Under the pieces are notes generated by a model, which saw only the letters and a program-made list of their open reading frames with translations, searched no databases and had not been told where the DNA came from. DNA of 64,000 nucleotides from VXNJ01 sp965249595 (GTDB lineage: Bacteria > Chloroflexota > UBA11872 > VXNJ01). Each line of letters starts with the position of its first letter. Positions within the stretch are counted from its first letter, which is position 1. Made by a program: the position numbers and the translations under genes. Location: NCBI GenBank assembly GCA_965249595.1, contig OZ252242.1, positions 1,240,001 to 1,304,000 of the forward strand, in the 5' to 3' direction. Shown one piece after another: positions 1 through 8,232 of this stretch.

Positions 1-1318
1 GCGCCAGCAGCTCCGCTCCCGCGGGCGCCTGGCCCATTGGTGGTTCCGGAGTTGCTTGGCTGGCCGTCGGTGCTGCTGCCGGCTCTGGCCCCTGCGCCGC
101 AGCGTCAGGTTTGTCGCCGCCGCCGCTCCCGACCACGGCAGTCGGGGGGTGCGGTTCCAATTGCCGCCGGGTGGGAGCGGTCGATGGTTTGATCAGGTCT
201 TCGGCGCCGGCCGCGATCGCGGCCTGGGCGATTGCCATTTCAAGGTCTAGCTGTGGTGGTCGCGAAGCAGTCGCCGGTGGCCTTTCGGTCAGCGCTTCGA
301 CAACCGCCAACGGTTGCCGGATGCGGCTGAAATGACCCGCAATCTCACCGAGGACTTCGAGTTCGTCACCGGAGTATTGACCAAGCTCCACTCGCCGCCG
401 ACTGGCCAATAGCAGCAACACGGCGCGGAAAAATCCGACCAACTGTTGCTGTAGGGCCAACGGATCGGCGCCGTCGCTCAATGCCGCCAGGAGGGCATCC
501 ATGGCATCGGAAAGTTCGCCCCGGGCGATGGCGCTGGCGATCGCCGTGACCCCTTCATAGCCGGCTGATCCGAGAAGCTCTCGCATGTGGCGTTCGGTGA
601 GGGCGTTGTCAGCGTAAGCCAATCCCTGCTCGAGCAAGCCCAGCGCGTCACGCAGACTGCCCTCGGCATTGCGGGCGATGAGCGAGAGAGCTTCATCTTC
701 GGCGGTGGCTGCTTCAAGCTCGACTATCAGCAGCAGTTGGTCGACTATCTGCCGGTGCCCGATGCGGCGAAAGCGGAGGTGTTGGCAGCGCGACCGAACC
801 GTTGGCAGGACCCGGTGCGGGTCAGTCGTGGCGAGTATGAAGACGGCGTGATCGGGAGGCTCTTCAAGTGTTTTTAGAAAAGCGTTGTAGGCTGACCGCG
901 ACAGCTGGTGCACCTCATCGATCAGATAGACCTTGAATCGGCCTGCAGCCGGCCGGTAACGGACCTTTTCGCGAAGGTCGCGGATGTCGTTTACCGAGGT
1001 GTGGCTGGCGGCATCGATTTCAATGAGATCAAGGAACGACTCGTTGCCGACGCTGCGGCAGTGTTCGCACTGATTGCACGGTTCGGGCTGGATGCCGCGC
1101 TGGCAATTGAGGGCCTTGGCCAATATCCGCCCCACGGTGGTCTTGCCGGTTCCTCGCTCGCCGGAGAAGAGGTAGGCATGGGAAACGCGATTGAAGCGGA
1201 GGGCGTTCTGCAGGATGCGCACGACATGCTGCTGCCCGGCCACATCGGCGAATTTTTGCGGCCGGTATTTGTTGTAGAGCGCCCGTAGTGAATCAGCTGA
1301 CAGGGGCGGATTTTGCAA
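1..1318 (-). CDS. dnaX: DNA polymerase III subunit gamma/tau (3' end outside window)
   Basis: Clamp-loader ATPase of the replicative polymerase. Read on the minus strand, the frame gives LYNKYRPQKFADVAGQQHV, then Walker A GERGTGKTT, a zinc-binding CNQCEHC, Walker B VYLIDEVHQLS and a sensor-like LATTDPHRV region. It then runs into a Pro/Ala/Ser-rich tau-like tail cut by the window edge. No ATG is available. I chose TTG at 1318 because a GAGG Shine-Dalgarno lies at 1327-1330, 8 nt upstream, and the product then starts about 18 residues before the conserved YxKYRP motif. The SRP RNA lies just upstream, the same scr-dnaX order as in Bacillus. Identity is certain; the start is likely. Confidence 0.93.
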   Translation of the reverse strand, partial: MQNPPLSADSLRALYNKYRPQKFADVAGQQHVVRILQNALRFNRVSHAYLFSGERGTGKTTVGRILAKALNCQRGIQPEPCNQCEHCRSVGNESFLDLIEIDAASHTSVNDIRDLREKVRYRPAAGRFKVYLIDEVHQLSRSAYNAFLKTLEEPPDHAVFILATTDPHRVLPTVRSRCQHLRFRRIGHRQIVDQLLLIVELEAATAEDEALSLIARNAEGSLRDALGLLEQGLAYADNALTERHMRELLGSAGYEGVTAIASAIARGELSDAMDALLAALSDGADPLALQQQLVGFFRAVLLLLASRRRVELGQYSGDELEVLGEIAGHFSRIRQPLAVVEALTERPPATASRPPQLDLEMAIAQAAIAAGAEDLIKPSTAPTRRQLEPHPPTAVVGSGGGDKPDAAAQGPEPAAAPTASQATPEPPMGQAPAGAELLA

Positions 1319-1425
1319 GTCTTGGGCCTCGATGGGCTGGTCAATGGCCTTATGCCAAATTTTCAGTCGGCCGCGCACCTTCTCGTTGTGATCGCGCAGG
1401 TCGCCACGCACTACCTCCAGTGCTC

Positions 1426-1520
<95 letters not shown>

Positions 1521-1686
1521 GCCTTCAATGCGCCGAATGCAATACAGAATCGACCGCCCGTACCCCGCCGAAAAGGAATTCAGTTCCGCTGTAGCGGATT
1601 GCGGATAGAGGGCACCGCTAGCTCCCCACCTAGCGCGGCCGATTTGAGTCTATTCGCAATCGCCCGGCAGGGTCACGGCGCCGCCG

Positions 1687-3012
1687 TCATGTTCTTATCT
1701 GGCGCAGCTGCGGCGATAGCAAGATCAGTGCCGCCAAGATGGCCAATCCGATTGCCGCAGCCAAGCCAACCGAAAATGATGAGCTCGTCACGTCGCCCAG
1801 TAATCCCATGGGGATGGCCCCCAGGGGCGTTAGCCCCCACATAACCAGCTGAACGGCGCCCATTCGTCCGCGGTACCGATCTTCGGCCAGCAATTGCAAA
1901 AGGGCGCCATTGGTGGCCTGGGCCAGTCCCGAGCCTAGTCCGGTCGCAAATAGCAGGAATGCCGCCACCGGCAAATAGTCGGTCTGGGCGAAGAGCAGTA
2001 TCGACGCCCCCATAAGGAAGGCGCCGGCGAAAAGCAACAGGCCCTTGCGGTCCACCTTGTCCAGGCGCGATGCGGCGAGGGCGCCGATCAGCCCACCGGC
2101 GCCGGAGGCTGCCGACATGACCGCCAACCCGGCCTCCGGCGATCCGAGGACGTCACGGGCGATTGCCGGTAAGAACTGATAGTGCGAATAAAACAGCACC
2201 GAGGTGAGGATGCCGATGACGACGACTGGCCGCATGCGCGGGTTCCGCAGAACGTAGACGTAGCCGGCCAGGACGTCGCGGCTAAAGGAAATTCGGCGAC
2301 TCGACGGGTTTGTCGGCGGCGGCTTGATACGCCGGATATAGAGGCCGGCCACTGCGGTCAATACCGCGGTGGCCGTGTAACACCAAGCCACGCTCACGAA
2401 TGCCAAAAGGAGACCGGCCACCGGCGGCCCAAGAATTCGCGTGGCCCCGACCGAGGTTGTGTGCAAGGCGACCGCGTTGAGCATGTATTTGCGCCCAACG
2501 ATCGACATTACTAGCGCCTGTCGGGCCGGGAAATTGGCGGCGATCGCCATCCCTCCCAACAGGGCGCCGATTACCAGGTGCCAGGGCTCGATTAGGTTGG
2601 TGAAGATCAGCGCCGCGATTACGACCGCCACGATTGCGCCGAAGGCTTGGGCGATAACCAGCATCTTGAGCCGATCGACACGGTCGGCCAGGGTGCCCAG
2701 AATCGGGGCGATGAAAATCATCGGCACGGAGCGGGCCATCCCCACGATGGCCAGCATGGAATTGGAGCCGGTCAGGAGGTAAACGAAATATCCCTCGGCC
2801 GTAAATTGCATCCAAAAGGCCAGCATGGTGGCGATATTGCCCTGCCAGAGGATCATGTAGGCGGGGATTGCGACCGCCGGAAATAGGCCGTAGAAGAATT
2901 TGCCGATTGAACCGGCCGCCGTGGTGCGCCGCTCAATTGACTGGTCGACCGCCTGTTCGCGATCAGCCGCCGCGCCGGCCCCAATTGGCGCCGGTGTGCC
3001 GGCGGCGGTCAT
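1687..3012 (-). CDS. MFS transporter, EntS/DUF894-like
   Basis: Predicted 12-helix inner-membrane exporter. Hydrophobic segments cover almost the whole protein, and the MFS loop-2 motif is visible as GTLADRVDRLK after the second/third helix. The layout is that of EntS-like multidrug or siderophore exporters. The frame is open to a TTG at 3132, but the first 40 residues of that version look non-coding. The ATG at 3012 (MTAAGTPAPIGAG) gives about 441 residues, still with a 40-residue polar N-terminal tail, so the start is uncertain. It is the only minus-strand gene between dnaX and def. Substrate cannot be read from the sequence. Confidence 0.82.
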   Translation of the reverse strand: MTAAGTPAPIGAGAAADREQAVDQSIERRTTAAGSIGKFFYGLFPAVAIPAYMILWQGNIATMLAFWMQFTAEGYFVYLLTGSNSMLAIVGMARSVPMIFIAPILGTLADRVDRLKMLVIAQAFGAIVAVVIAALIFTNLIEPWHLVIGALLGGMAIAANFPARQALVMSIVGRKYMLNAVALHTTSVGATRILGPPVAGLLLAFVSVAWCYTATAVLTAVAGLYIRRIKPPPTNPSSRRISFSRDVLAGYVYVLRNPRMRPVVVIGILTSVLFYSHYQFLPAIARDVLGSPEAGLAVMSAASGAGGLIGALAASRLDKVDRKGLLLFAGAFLMGASILLFAQTDYLPVAAFLLFATGLGSGLAQATNGALLQLLAEDRYRGRMGAVQLVMWGLTPLGAIPMGLLGDVTSSSFSVGLAAAIGLAILAALILLSPQLRQIRT

Positions 3013-3207
3013 GGGCTTGGTCAATCTGCTATTCGTTCTAAGGCCGCCGAGCACCGATCGGGCCAGTTTGGCCGAGGGTGTTTGGTAGGAATGTAACCGG
3101 ATCATCATTATTGCCGCGCTATTGGCGGTCAACGGAGGCGATCCCGGTGAAAATGGAACCGGGCCGACGAGCTGCGGCAGACGGTAGTTGACCAGGTTGT
3201 TCCAAAA

Positions 3208-3987
3208 ATGCGCGATTTAAGCGGCAAGGTAGTGATGATTACCGGCGGCGGCGGCGCATTGGGCAACGCGATCATCGATCGATTGGCGATCGATGGGGCC
3301 GACATTGTCATCAACGACATCAGTTTGGAAGTTGCCGAACGGGCCTGCGAACTGGCCCGGCGGCATGGACGGCGGGCGCTTGCGCTCGCCGGCGATGTGA
3401 CTTCCGAGGAGGATATGGCAGCGCTGGTGGCCAAAACGGTGTCCGAATTTGGCAAGCTCGATGTGGCGATCGCCAACGCCGGGCTGCACACTTCCACCGC
3501 TTTAGTCGAAACCAGCCGGGCGGAATTTGAGCGCATCAGCCGGGTAAACGTTTGGGGCGTATACCTAACCGATCGCGAAGCCGCCAAGCAGATGATTCGC
3601 CAGGGTTTTGGCAAGATCATCAACGCCGCCTCGATCTCGGGCAAACGGACGACGCCGCTGCAGTCGGTCTACCACGCCACCAAATTTGCGGTGGTGGGCA
3701 TCACCCAGGCGGTGGCGACCGAACTTGGCCCGCACGGGATAACCTGCAATGCGTACTGTCCGGGAATGGTAGATACGCCGATGTGGAATCAGATTGCCGT
3801 CGAACGATCCGCCATCACCGGCCTTTCGGAAGGAGAGGTGCGCGCTGAGTCGATCGCCAAAATCCCGCTGGGCCGCATGCAATTACCATCCGATGTCGCC
3901 AACGCCGTGAGTTACCTGGCGTCACCTGATTCCGACTACATGACCGGCCAGTCGCTAAATATCTGCGGCGGGATTTACATGTCCTGA
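3208..3987 (+). CDS. Short-chain dehydrogenase/reductase
   Basis: Classical SDR of 259 residues, the usual length. A glycine-rich nucleotide-binding segment TGGGGALG sits near residue 13 (the normal pattern is TGxxxGxG), followed by an acidic D at the end of beta-2 (NDIS), which favours NAD(H). The NAG motif (IANAGL) and the catalytic Ser/Tyr/Lys set (AASIS, YHATK) are present. The C-terminus matches the acetoin/sorbitol/glucose dehydrogenase subset (YMTGQSLNICGG). It begins the plus-strand carbon-metabolism block, 37 nt before rpiB, so a sugar or polyol substrate is plausible but unproven. Confidence 0.9.
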   Translation: MRDLSGKVVMITGGGGALGNAIIDRLAIDGADIVINDISLEVAERACELARRHGRRALALAGDVTSEEDMAALVAKTVSEFGKLDVAIANAGLHTSTALVETSRAEFERISRVNVWGVYLTDREAAKQMIRQGFGKIINAASISGKRTTPLQSVYHATKFAVVGITQAVATELGPHGITCNAYCPGMVDTPMWNQIAVERSAITGLSEGEVRAESIAKIPLGRMQLPSDVANAVSYLASPDSDYMTGQSLNICGGIYMS

Positions 3988-4024
3988 TGCCGTCGATCTG
4001 TTACCGCAACCAACGGTCCCGGCG

Positions 4025-4471
4025 ATGAGGATCGCCCTTGGCTTCGACCACGGCGGATTCGCCCTGCGGGACCCATTGATTGCCCATTTGGCCGGAGCTG
4101 GGCACGAAGTTGTCGATTGCGGCGCCTATCAATTTGACGCCAATGACGATTTCCCCGACTTCTGCTCGGCGGTTGCAGTGGCAATCGGCGAGGGCTGCGC
4201 AGATCGCGGGATCGTAGTCTGCGGCTCGGGCGTGGGAGCGGCGATCGCCTGTTGCAAACATGACGGAATTCGAGCGGCCATCTGTCACGACCACTACTCG
4301 GCTCATCAGGGCGTCGAGCATGACGCGATGAACGTTCTCTGCCTGGGCGGCCGGGTAATCGGGGTGGAGCCGGCATTGGAAATAGTCGCCGCATTCATCT
4401 CCGCCGAGTTCGACCCACAGGAGCGGTTTCTGCGCCGCATTGCCAAGGTCGATGCAATTGAGTCCGACTGA
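4025..4471 (+). CDS. rpiB: Ribose-5-phosphate isomerase B
   Basis: Interconverts ribose 5-phosphate and ribulose 5-phosphate in the non-oxidative pentose phosphate pathway. 148 residues, the normal RpiB length. Visible signatures are the N-terminal GFDHGGF phosphate/sugar-binding loop, the catalytic cysteine in VVCGSGVG, and the ICHDHYSA...HDAMNVLCLGGRVIG block. It is the first dedicated pentose-phosphate gene of the cluster and is followed 83 nt later by transaldolase. Some homologues act on allose or galactose 6-phosphate, but the neighbours favour ribose 5-phosphate. Confidence 0.93.
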   Translation: MRIALGFDHGGFALRDPLIAHLAGAGHEVVDCGAYQFDANDDFPDFCSAVAVAIGEGCADRGIVVCGSGVGAAIACCKHDGIRAAICHDHYSAHQGVEHDAMNVLCLGGRVIGVEPALEIVAAFISAEFDPQERFLRRIAKVDAIESD

Positions 4472-4554
4472 CCGGCATTTGGCTGGAAGTACCAATATTG
4501 GACGGATGGCCCATCCAATGACCAACGCGGACCAGTTTCCAAAGGAGCCCAGCG

Positions 4555-5658
4555 ATGCAACCTAACCCGATATCCGACCTATTGGCCCATGGTCAATCAG
4601 CGTGGCTGGACGAATTGAGCCGCGAATTAATCGATTCCGGTCGATTGGCCAATCTGGCCCAGATGGGAGTGCGCGGGGTCACCTCCAATCCGTCGATTTT
4701 TGAAAAAGCGGTTTCATCATCGTCGGCCTATGACGAAGAACTCGCCCGCTTGGCCGCCCTCAATCTTTCGCCGGCGGAGGCATTTGAGGAGGTGGCCCTG
4801 GCCGACATCGCCGACGCCTGTGACATATTCGCCGATGTCTATCGTGGCGGGCGCGCCGACGGCTTTGTCAGCTACGAATTGCCCCCTGCCCTCGCCGATG
4901 ACGAAGAGGCTTCGGTGATTGCCGCACGGCGTCTCTGGCGCAAGGTCGACAAGCCCAATTTGATGATCAAAGTCCCCGGTACCGCCGCCGGTGTGGGTGC
5001 CTTTCGGACCCTTATCGGCGAGGGCGTCAACGTAAACGTGACACTGCTGTTTGCGGTTGAGCGTTACGAGGAGATCGCCAATGCCTACATCGACGGCCTT
5101 GAGGCGCTCTCGGCCAACGGCGGCGATTTAGGGGGCGTGGCCTCAGTGGCTTCATTCTTCGTATCGCGCGTCGACTCGGCCGCCGATGCAGCCCTTGCCA
5201 AGATTGGCCGCAGCGAATTGCAGGGCAAGATAGCCATCGACAACGCCCTTTTGGCGTATTCGACTTTTCGCCGCATCTTTGGCTCGGAGCGATTCGCGGC
5301 GCTAAAGCAATTGGGTGCCCGTCCGCAACGTTGCCTCTGGGCGTCCACGAGCACCAAGAATCCCGACTATCCCGACGTTCTATACGTCAGTGAACTCATC
5401 GGTCCCGACACCGTCAACACGCTGCCTGCGGCCACCCTGGATGCCTGGCTCGACCACGGAATAGCGCGCAATGCCCTAGATCCCGCCCTGCCGGCCGCCG
5501 GCAAGCATATCGCCCAGGCCCGCGCCGCCGGCCTCAACCTGCGAGCGATCACCGATGAGCTGACCGTCGCCGGAATCAAATCTTTCGCTGATTCCTACGA
5601 CGCCCTGCTCGATGTCGTTGCCGCCAAGGCCCGACAGTTGGCGGCTGCTGGTAATTAG
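4555..5658 (+). CDS. tal: Transaldolase (N-terminal half of a Tal-Pgi type enzyme)
   Basis: Transfers dihydroxyacetone units between sugar phosphates. 367 residues. The start has the family signature GVRGVTSNPSIFEKAV near residue 40, and the Schiff-base lysine lies in NLMIKVPGT near residue 142. Further conserved blocks are NVNVTLLFAVERYE and LWASTSTKNP. A ribosome site AAAGGAG precedes the ATG. The stop is TAG (5656-5658), and pgi follows in the same reading frame three codons later. Homologues in Chloroflexota and cyanobacteria are commonly a single bifunctional protein of about 900-950 residues, which matches 367+3+532. See the finding on this stop. Confidence 0.93.
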   Translation: MQPNPISDLLAHGQSAWLDELSRELIDSGRLANLAQMGVRGVTSNPSIFEKAVSSSSAYDEELARLAALNLSPAEAFEEVALADIADACDIFADVYRGGRADGFVSYELPPALADDEEASVIAARRLWRKVDKPNLMIKVPGTAAGVGAFRTLIGEGVNVNVTLLFAVERYEEIANAYIDGLEALSANGGDLGGVASVASFFVSRVDSAADAALAKIGRSELQGKIAIDNALLAYSTFRRIFGSERFAALKQLGARPQRCLWASTSTKNPDYPDVLYVSELIGPDTVNTLPAATLDAWLDHGIARNALDPALPAAGKHIAQARAAGLNLRAITDELTVAGIKSFADSYDALLDVVAAKARQLAAAGN

Positions 5659-5667
5659 CGGTTCGGC

Positions 5668-7266
5668 ATGACGCCAGAAATGGCTGGTAATTTTGAGGGC
5701 GCGTTGGCTACTATCGCCGAGGGCGAACTGGCGCGGCGCGTATGGGATCGTGATCGCCGGCTATGGGGGTCGCCGTCCAACGTCGATTCGTTGCTGGGGT
5801 GGCTTGAGTATCCGGCCGCCGGTGCCGGCCGCCTAGACAGCCTGGCCAACCTGGCCGATAACGCGGCCCGGGCCGGCTTGCGGTCGGCGGTGCTGCTGGG
5901 CATGGGTGGCAGTTCGCTGACCGCCGAGGTCATCGCCTCGCTGTTTGATCCATCCGAGCGCGGTTTGCGAGTCTTTGTCCTCGACAGCACCGTGCCCGGT
6001 CGGATTGCTGCCGTCGAATCGGCGATCGATATTGAACGCACTCTATTTGTGGCGGCCTCCAAATCTGGTACGACTACAGAAGTGTGGGCGCTGGTTGACC
6101 ACTTCTTTGCTCGGTTGCAGGAGGCCGGGGTGGAGCAACCATGGCACCGCTTTGCGGCCGTTTCCGACCCCGCTTCACCGCTGGCCGAATTTGCCCTGGC
6201 CAATAAATTCTTGGCCTGGTTGCCAGGCGACCCGCGGGTTGGCGGACGTTACTCGGCGTTTACCCAGTTTGGGTTGTGTGCGGCGGGCCTGATGGGGTTG
6301 GATATGCCCAAGATCGTGCGGGCGGGCGAAGCGGCGCGTCGGGCGAGCGGCCGCATCACGCCGACAAATGAAAACCCGGCCGCCCAGCTGGCCGCGATGC
6401 TGGCCGGACAGTCCTCTAAGGGACGTGACAAGCTCACCTTGATTAGCTCGCCCAAACTCTCGCGGCTGGGTCTTTGGATCGAACAGTTGGTGGCTGAATC
6501 GCTGGGCAAACTTGGCCGCGGGATTCTGCCGATCGTTACCGAACCGGCCCGCCCGCCGGCCGAGTACGGCGACGATCGCTTCTTCGTCTATTTGCGCCTG
6601 GACGGCGATGACAACGCCGCCGGCGACCGGCGAGCCGGCGAGCTGACCGGGTCTTCCCGCCCGCTGTTGCGCATCGATCTGCCAGATGAAATGGCGGTGC
6701 TGTCCGAGTTCTTCCGTTGGATGTTGGCGGTTGCGATCGCCGGCGAGTTGATTTCTGTCAATCCGTTCGACCAACCAAATGTGCAGTTGGCCAAGGACAC
6801 CACCGCGGCCCTGCTTGAAGATCTGTCAAAAGGCCGGTCGCCGTCCCAATTCAATGGCCCGGAATTGGCCGAATGGCTCAGCGCTGGCGACCCCGCCGGT
6901 TACGTCGCGGTGCTCGCATACTGCCGCGAAGACCGCGATTGCGACAGGGCTCTGGAAAACCTTGCGCAGCGCCTCTCCGACCGCGGCGCAAATGCCGTCA
7001 CCACCGGGTATGGCCCGCGCTATCTGCACTCCACCGGCCAGTTTCACAAAGGTGGCCCGGCCAACGGCAGCTTTCTATTTCTCACCCAACCGGTGCCTGC
7101 CAACGAACCGGCGATCGCTGGCCGTAGCTTTGGCTTCGGCGCTCTGGCGGCGACCCAGGCCGCCGGCGACCGTGACACACTCTCCGGCCTGGGTCGCAAT
7201 GTAATTGAGGTAACGCTCAATGGCGACCCGGCGACGGCGATTTTGCAGTTGGCGAAGAGCATTTAG
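5668..7266 (+). CDS. pgi: Glucose-6-phosphate isomerase (C-terminal half of a Tal-Pgi type enzyme)
   Basis: Converts glucose 6-phosphate and fructose 6-phosphate. 532 residues with two SIS-type sugar-phosphate domains: VLLGMGGSSLTAEV near residue 78 and AASKSGTTTE near residue 130. The PGI signature region ELISVNPFDQPNVQLAK follows near residue 365, and the C-terminal region contains YLHSTGQFHKGG. It lies in the same frame as tal, 9 nt after the tal stop. No clear ribosome site precedes the ATG, which fits descent from a fused tal-pgi gene and leaves it open how this half is translated. Confidence 0.92.
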   Translation: MTPEMAGNFEGALATIAEGELARRVWDRDRRLWGSPSNVDSLLGWLEYPAAGAGRLDSLANLADNAARAGLRSAVLLGMGGSSLTAEVIASLFDPSERGLRVFVLDSTVPGRIAAVESAIDIERTLFVAASKSGTTTEVWALVDHFFARLQEAGVEQPWHRFAAVSDPASPLAEFALANKFLAWLPGDPRVGGRYSAFTQFGLCAAGLMGLDMPKIVRAGEAARRASGRITPTNENPAAQLAAMLAGQSSKGRDKLTLISSPKLSRLGLWIEQLVAESLGKLGRGILPIVTEPARPPAEYGDDRFFVYLRLDGDDNAAGDRRAGELTGSSRPLLRIDLPDEMAVLSEFFRWMLAVAIAGELISVNPFDQPNVQLAKDTTAALLEDLSKGRSPSQFNGPELAEWLSAGDPAGYVAVLAYCREDRDCDRALENLAQRLSDRGANAVTTGYGPRYLHSTGQFHKGGPANGSFLFLTQPVPANEPAIAGRSFGFGALAATQAAGDRDTLSGLGRNVIEVTLNGDPATAILQLAKSI

Positions 7267-7309
7267 GGTTGAACGCAACATTGCCGTACCGACGAAAGGC
7301 CAATTGCCG

Positions 7310-8227
7310 ATGGAGATAGGAATAACCGGGCTGGGGCGGATGGGTCTGAACATGACCCAGCGCTGGCTCAACGCCGGACACCGGGTCGTGGCCCACAATC
7401 GCAGCCCCGACCCCGTGGCGCGCGCGGTTGAATTCGGTGCCGACGGGGCAGCCAGCCTGACCGGATTGATCGCCAAGCTGGACGCTGCCCCGGGGCAGCG
7501 CGTGGTCTGGACAATGGTCCCGGCCGGCGAGGTGACCGAGATGGTGATCGAATCGTTGGTTCCACTTCTCACCACCGGCGACTTGATCATCGACGGCGGC
7601 AACGCCAACTACAAGGATTCGCAGCGGCGCTCGCGCCAACTTGCCAAGTCGGGCATCGAATTCCTCGATGCCGGGACCTCGGGCGGAGTGTGGGGGCTGG
7701 TAAACGGCTACAGCCTCATGGTTGGCGGCGACCGCCACACCTACGATCGCGTTGAACCCTTAATCGCCTCGTTGGCTCCCGGTCCCGATCGCGGCTTCGG
7801 GCTGGTCGGCCCGGCCGGAGCCGGGCACTTTACCAAGATGATTCACAACGGCATCGAGTACGGCATGATGCAGGCCCTGGCGGAAGGGTTCGAGATCCTG
7901 GCCAAAAAGGAGTCGCTGCAATTGGATCTGGCGGCAGTGGGTCGAATCTGGCAACACGGGTCAGTCGTCCAATCCTGGTTGCTTGATCTGGCCGTGCGGG
8001 CGCTTGAGGAAGACCCCGGGCTGGATCGGCTGGAAGCCTACGTCGCCGATTCGGGCGAAGGGCGCTGGACGGTACTGGAAGCGATTGACCTTGATAGTCC
8101 GGCCGAAGTAATCACCATTTCATTGCTGCGCCGCTTCCGTTCGCGCGATCCCTCGCCGTTTTCGGAGCGAATGCTCTCGGCGCTGCGTCAGCAGTTTGGC
8201 GGCCATGCCGTAAAGCCGCGGGAGTAA
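7310..8227 (+). CDS. gnd: 6-phosphogluconate dehydrogenase, decarboxylating (short form)
   Basis: Oxidises 6-phosphogluconate to ribulose 5-phosphate and CO2. 305 residues from the ATG at 7310, which directly precedes the Rossmann motif ITGLGRMG. The frame is open back to 7220, but that extension overlaps pgi and is not conserved-looking. Motifs seen: DGGNANY, SGGVWG and the substrate-binding GAGHFTKMIHNGIEYG. The length fits the short bacterial GndA/YqeC-like form rather than the 470-residue enterobacterial enzyme; that form is often NAD-preferring. It is followed immediately by zwf, so the oxidative branch is encoded together. Confidence 0.92.
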   Translation: MEIGITGLGRMGLNMTQRWLNAGHRVVAHNRSPDPVARAVEFGADGAASLTGLIAKLDAAPGQRVVWTMVPAGEVTEMVIESLVPLLTTGDLIIDGGNANYKDSQRRSRQLAKSGIEFLDAGTSGGVWGLVNGYSLMVGGDRHTYDRVEPLIASLAPGPDRGFGLVGPAGAGHFTKMIHNGIEYGMMQALAEGFEILAKKESLQLDLAAVGRIWQHGSVVQSWLLDLAVRALEEDPGLDRLEAYVADSGEGRWTVLEAIDLDSPAEVITISLLRRFRSRDPSPFSERMLSALRQQFGGHAVKPRE

Positions 8228-8232
8228 CTTCG

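Noticed and set aside
991..1344. 117-codon minus-strand frame over dnaX
   Set aside because: Out of frame with the DnaX Walker motifs; the real DnaX frame lacks an ATG but is unmistakable.
2282..2815. 177-codon frame inside the MFS transporter
   Set aside because: Same strand, different frame; polar and low-quality composition, while the MFS frame shows helices and motifs.
6175..6774. 199-codon minus-strand frame inside pgi
   Set aside because: Antisense shadow of a clearly recognised gene; His/Gln/Arg-rich composition and no family signature.
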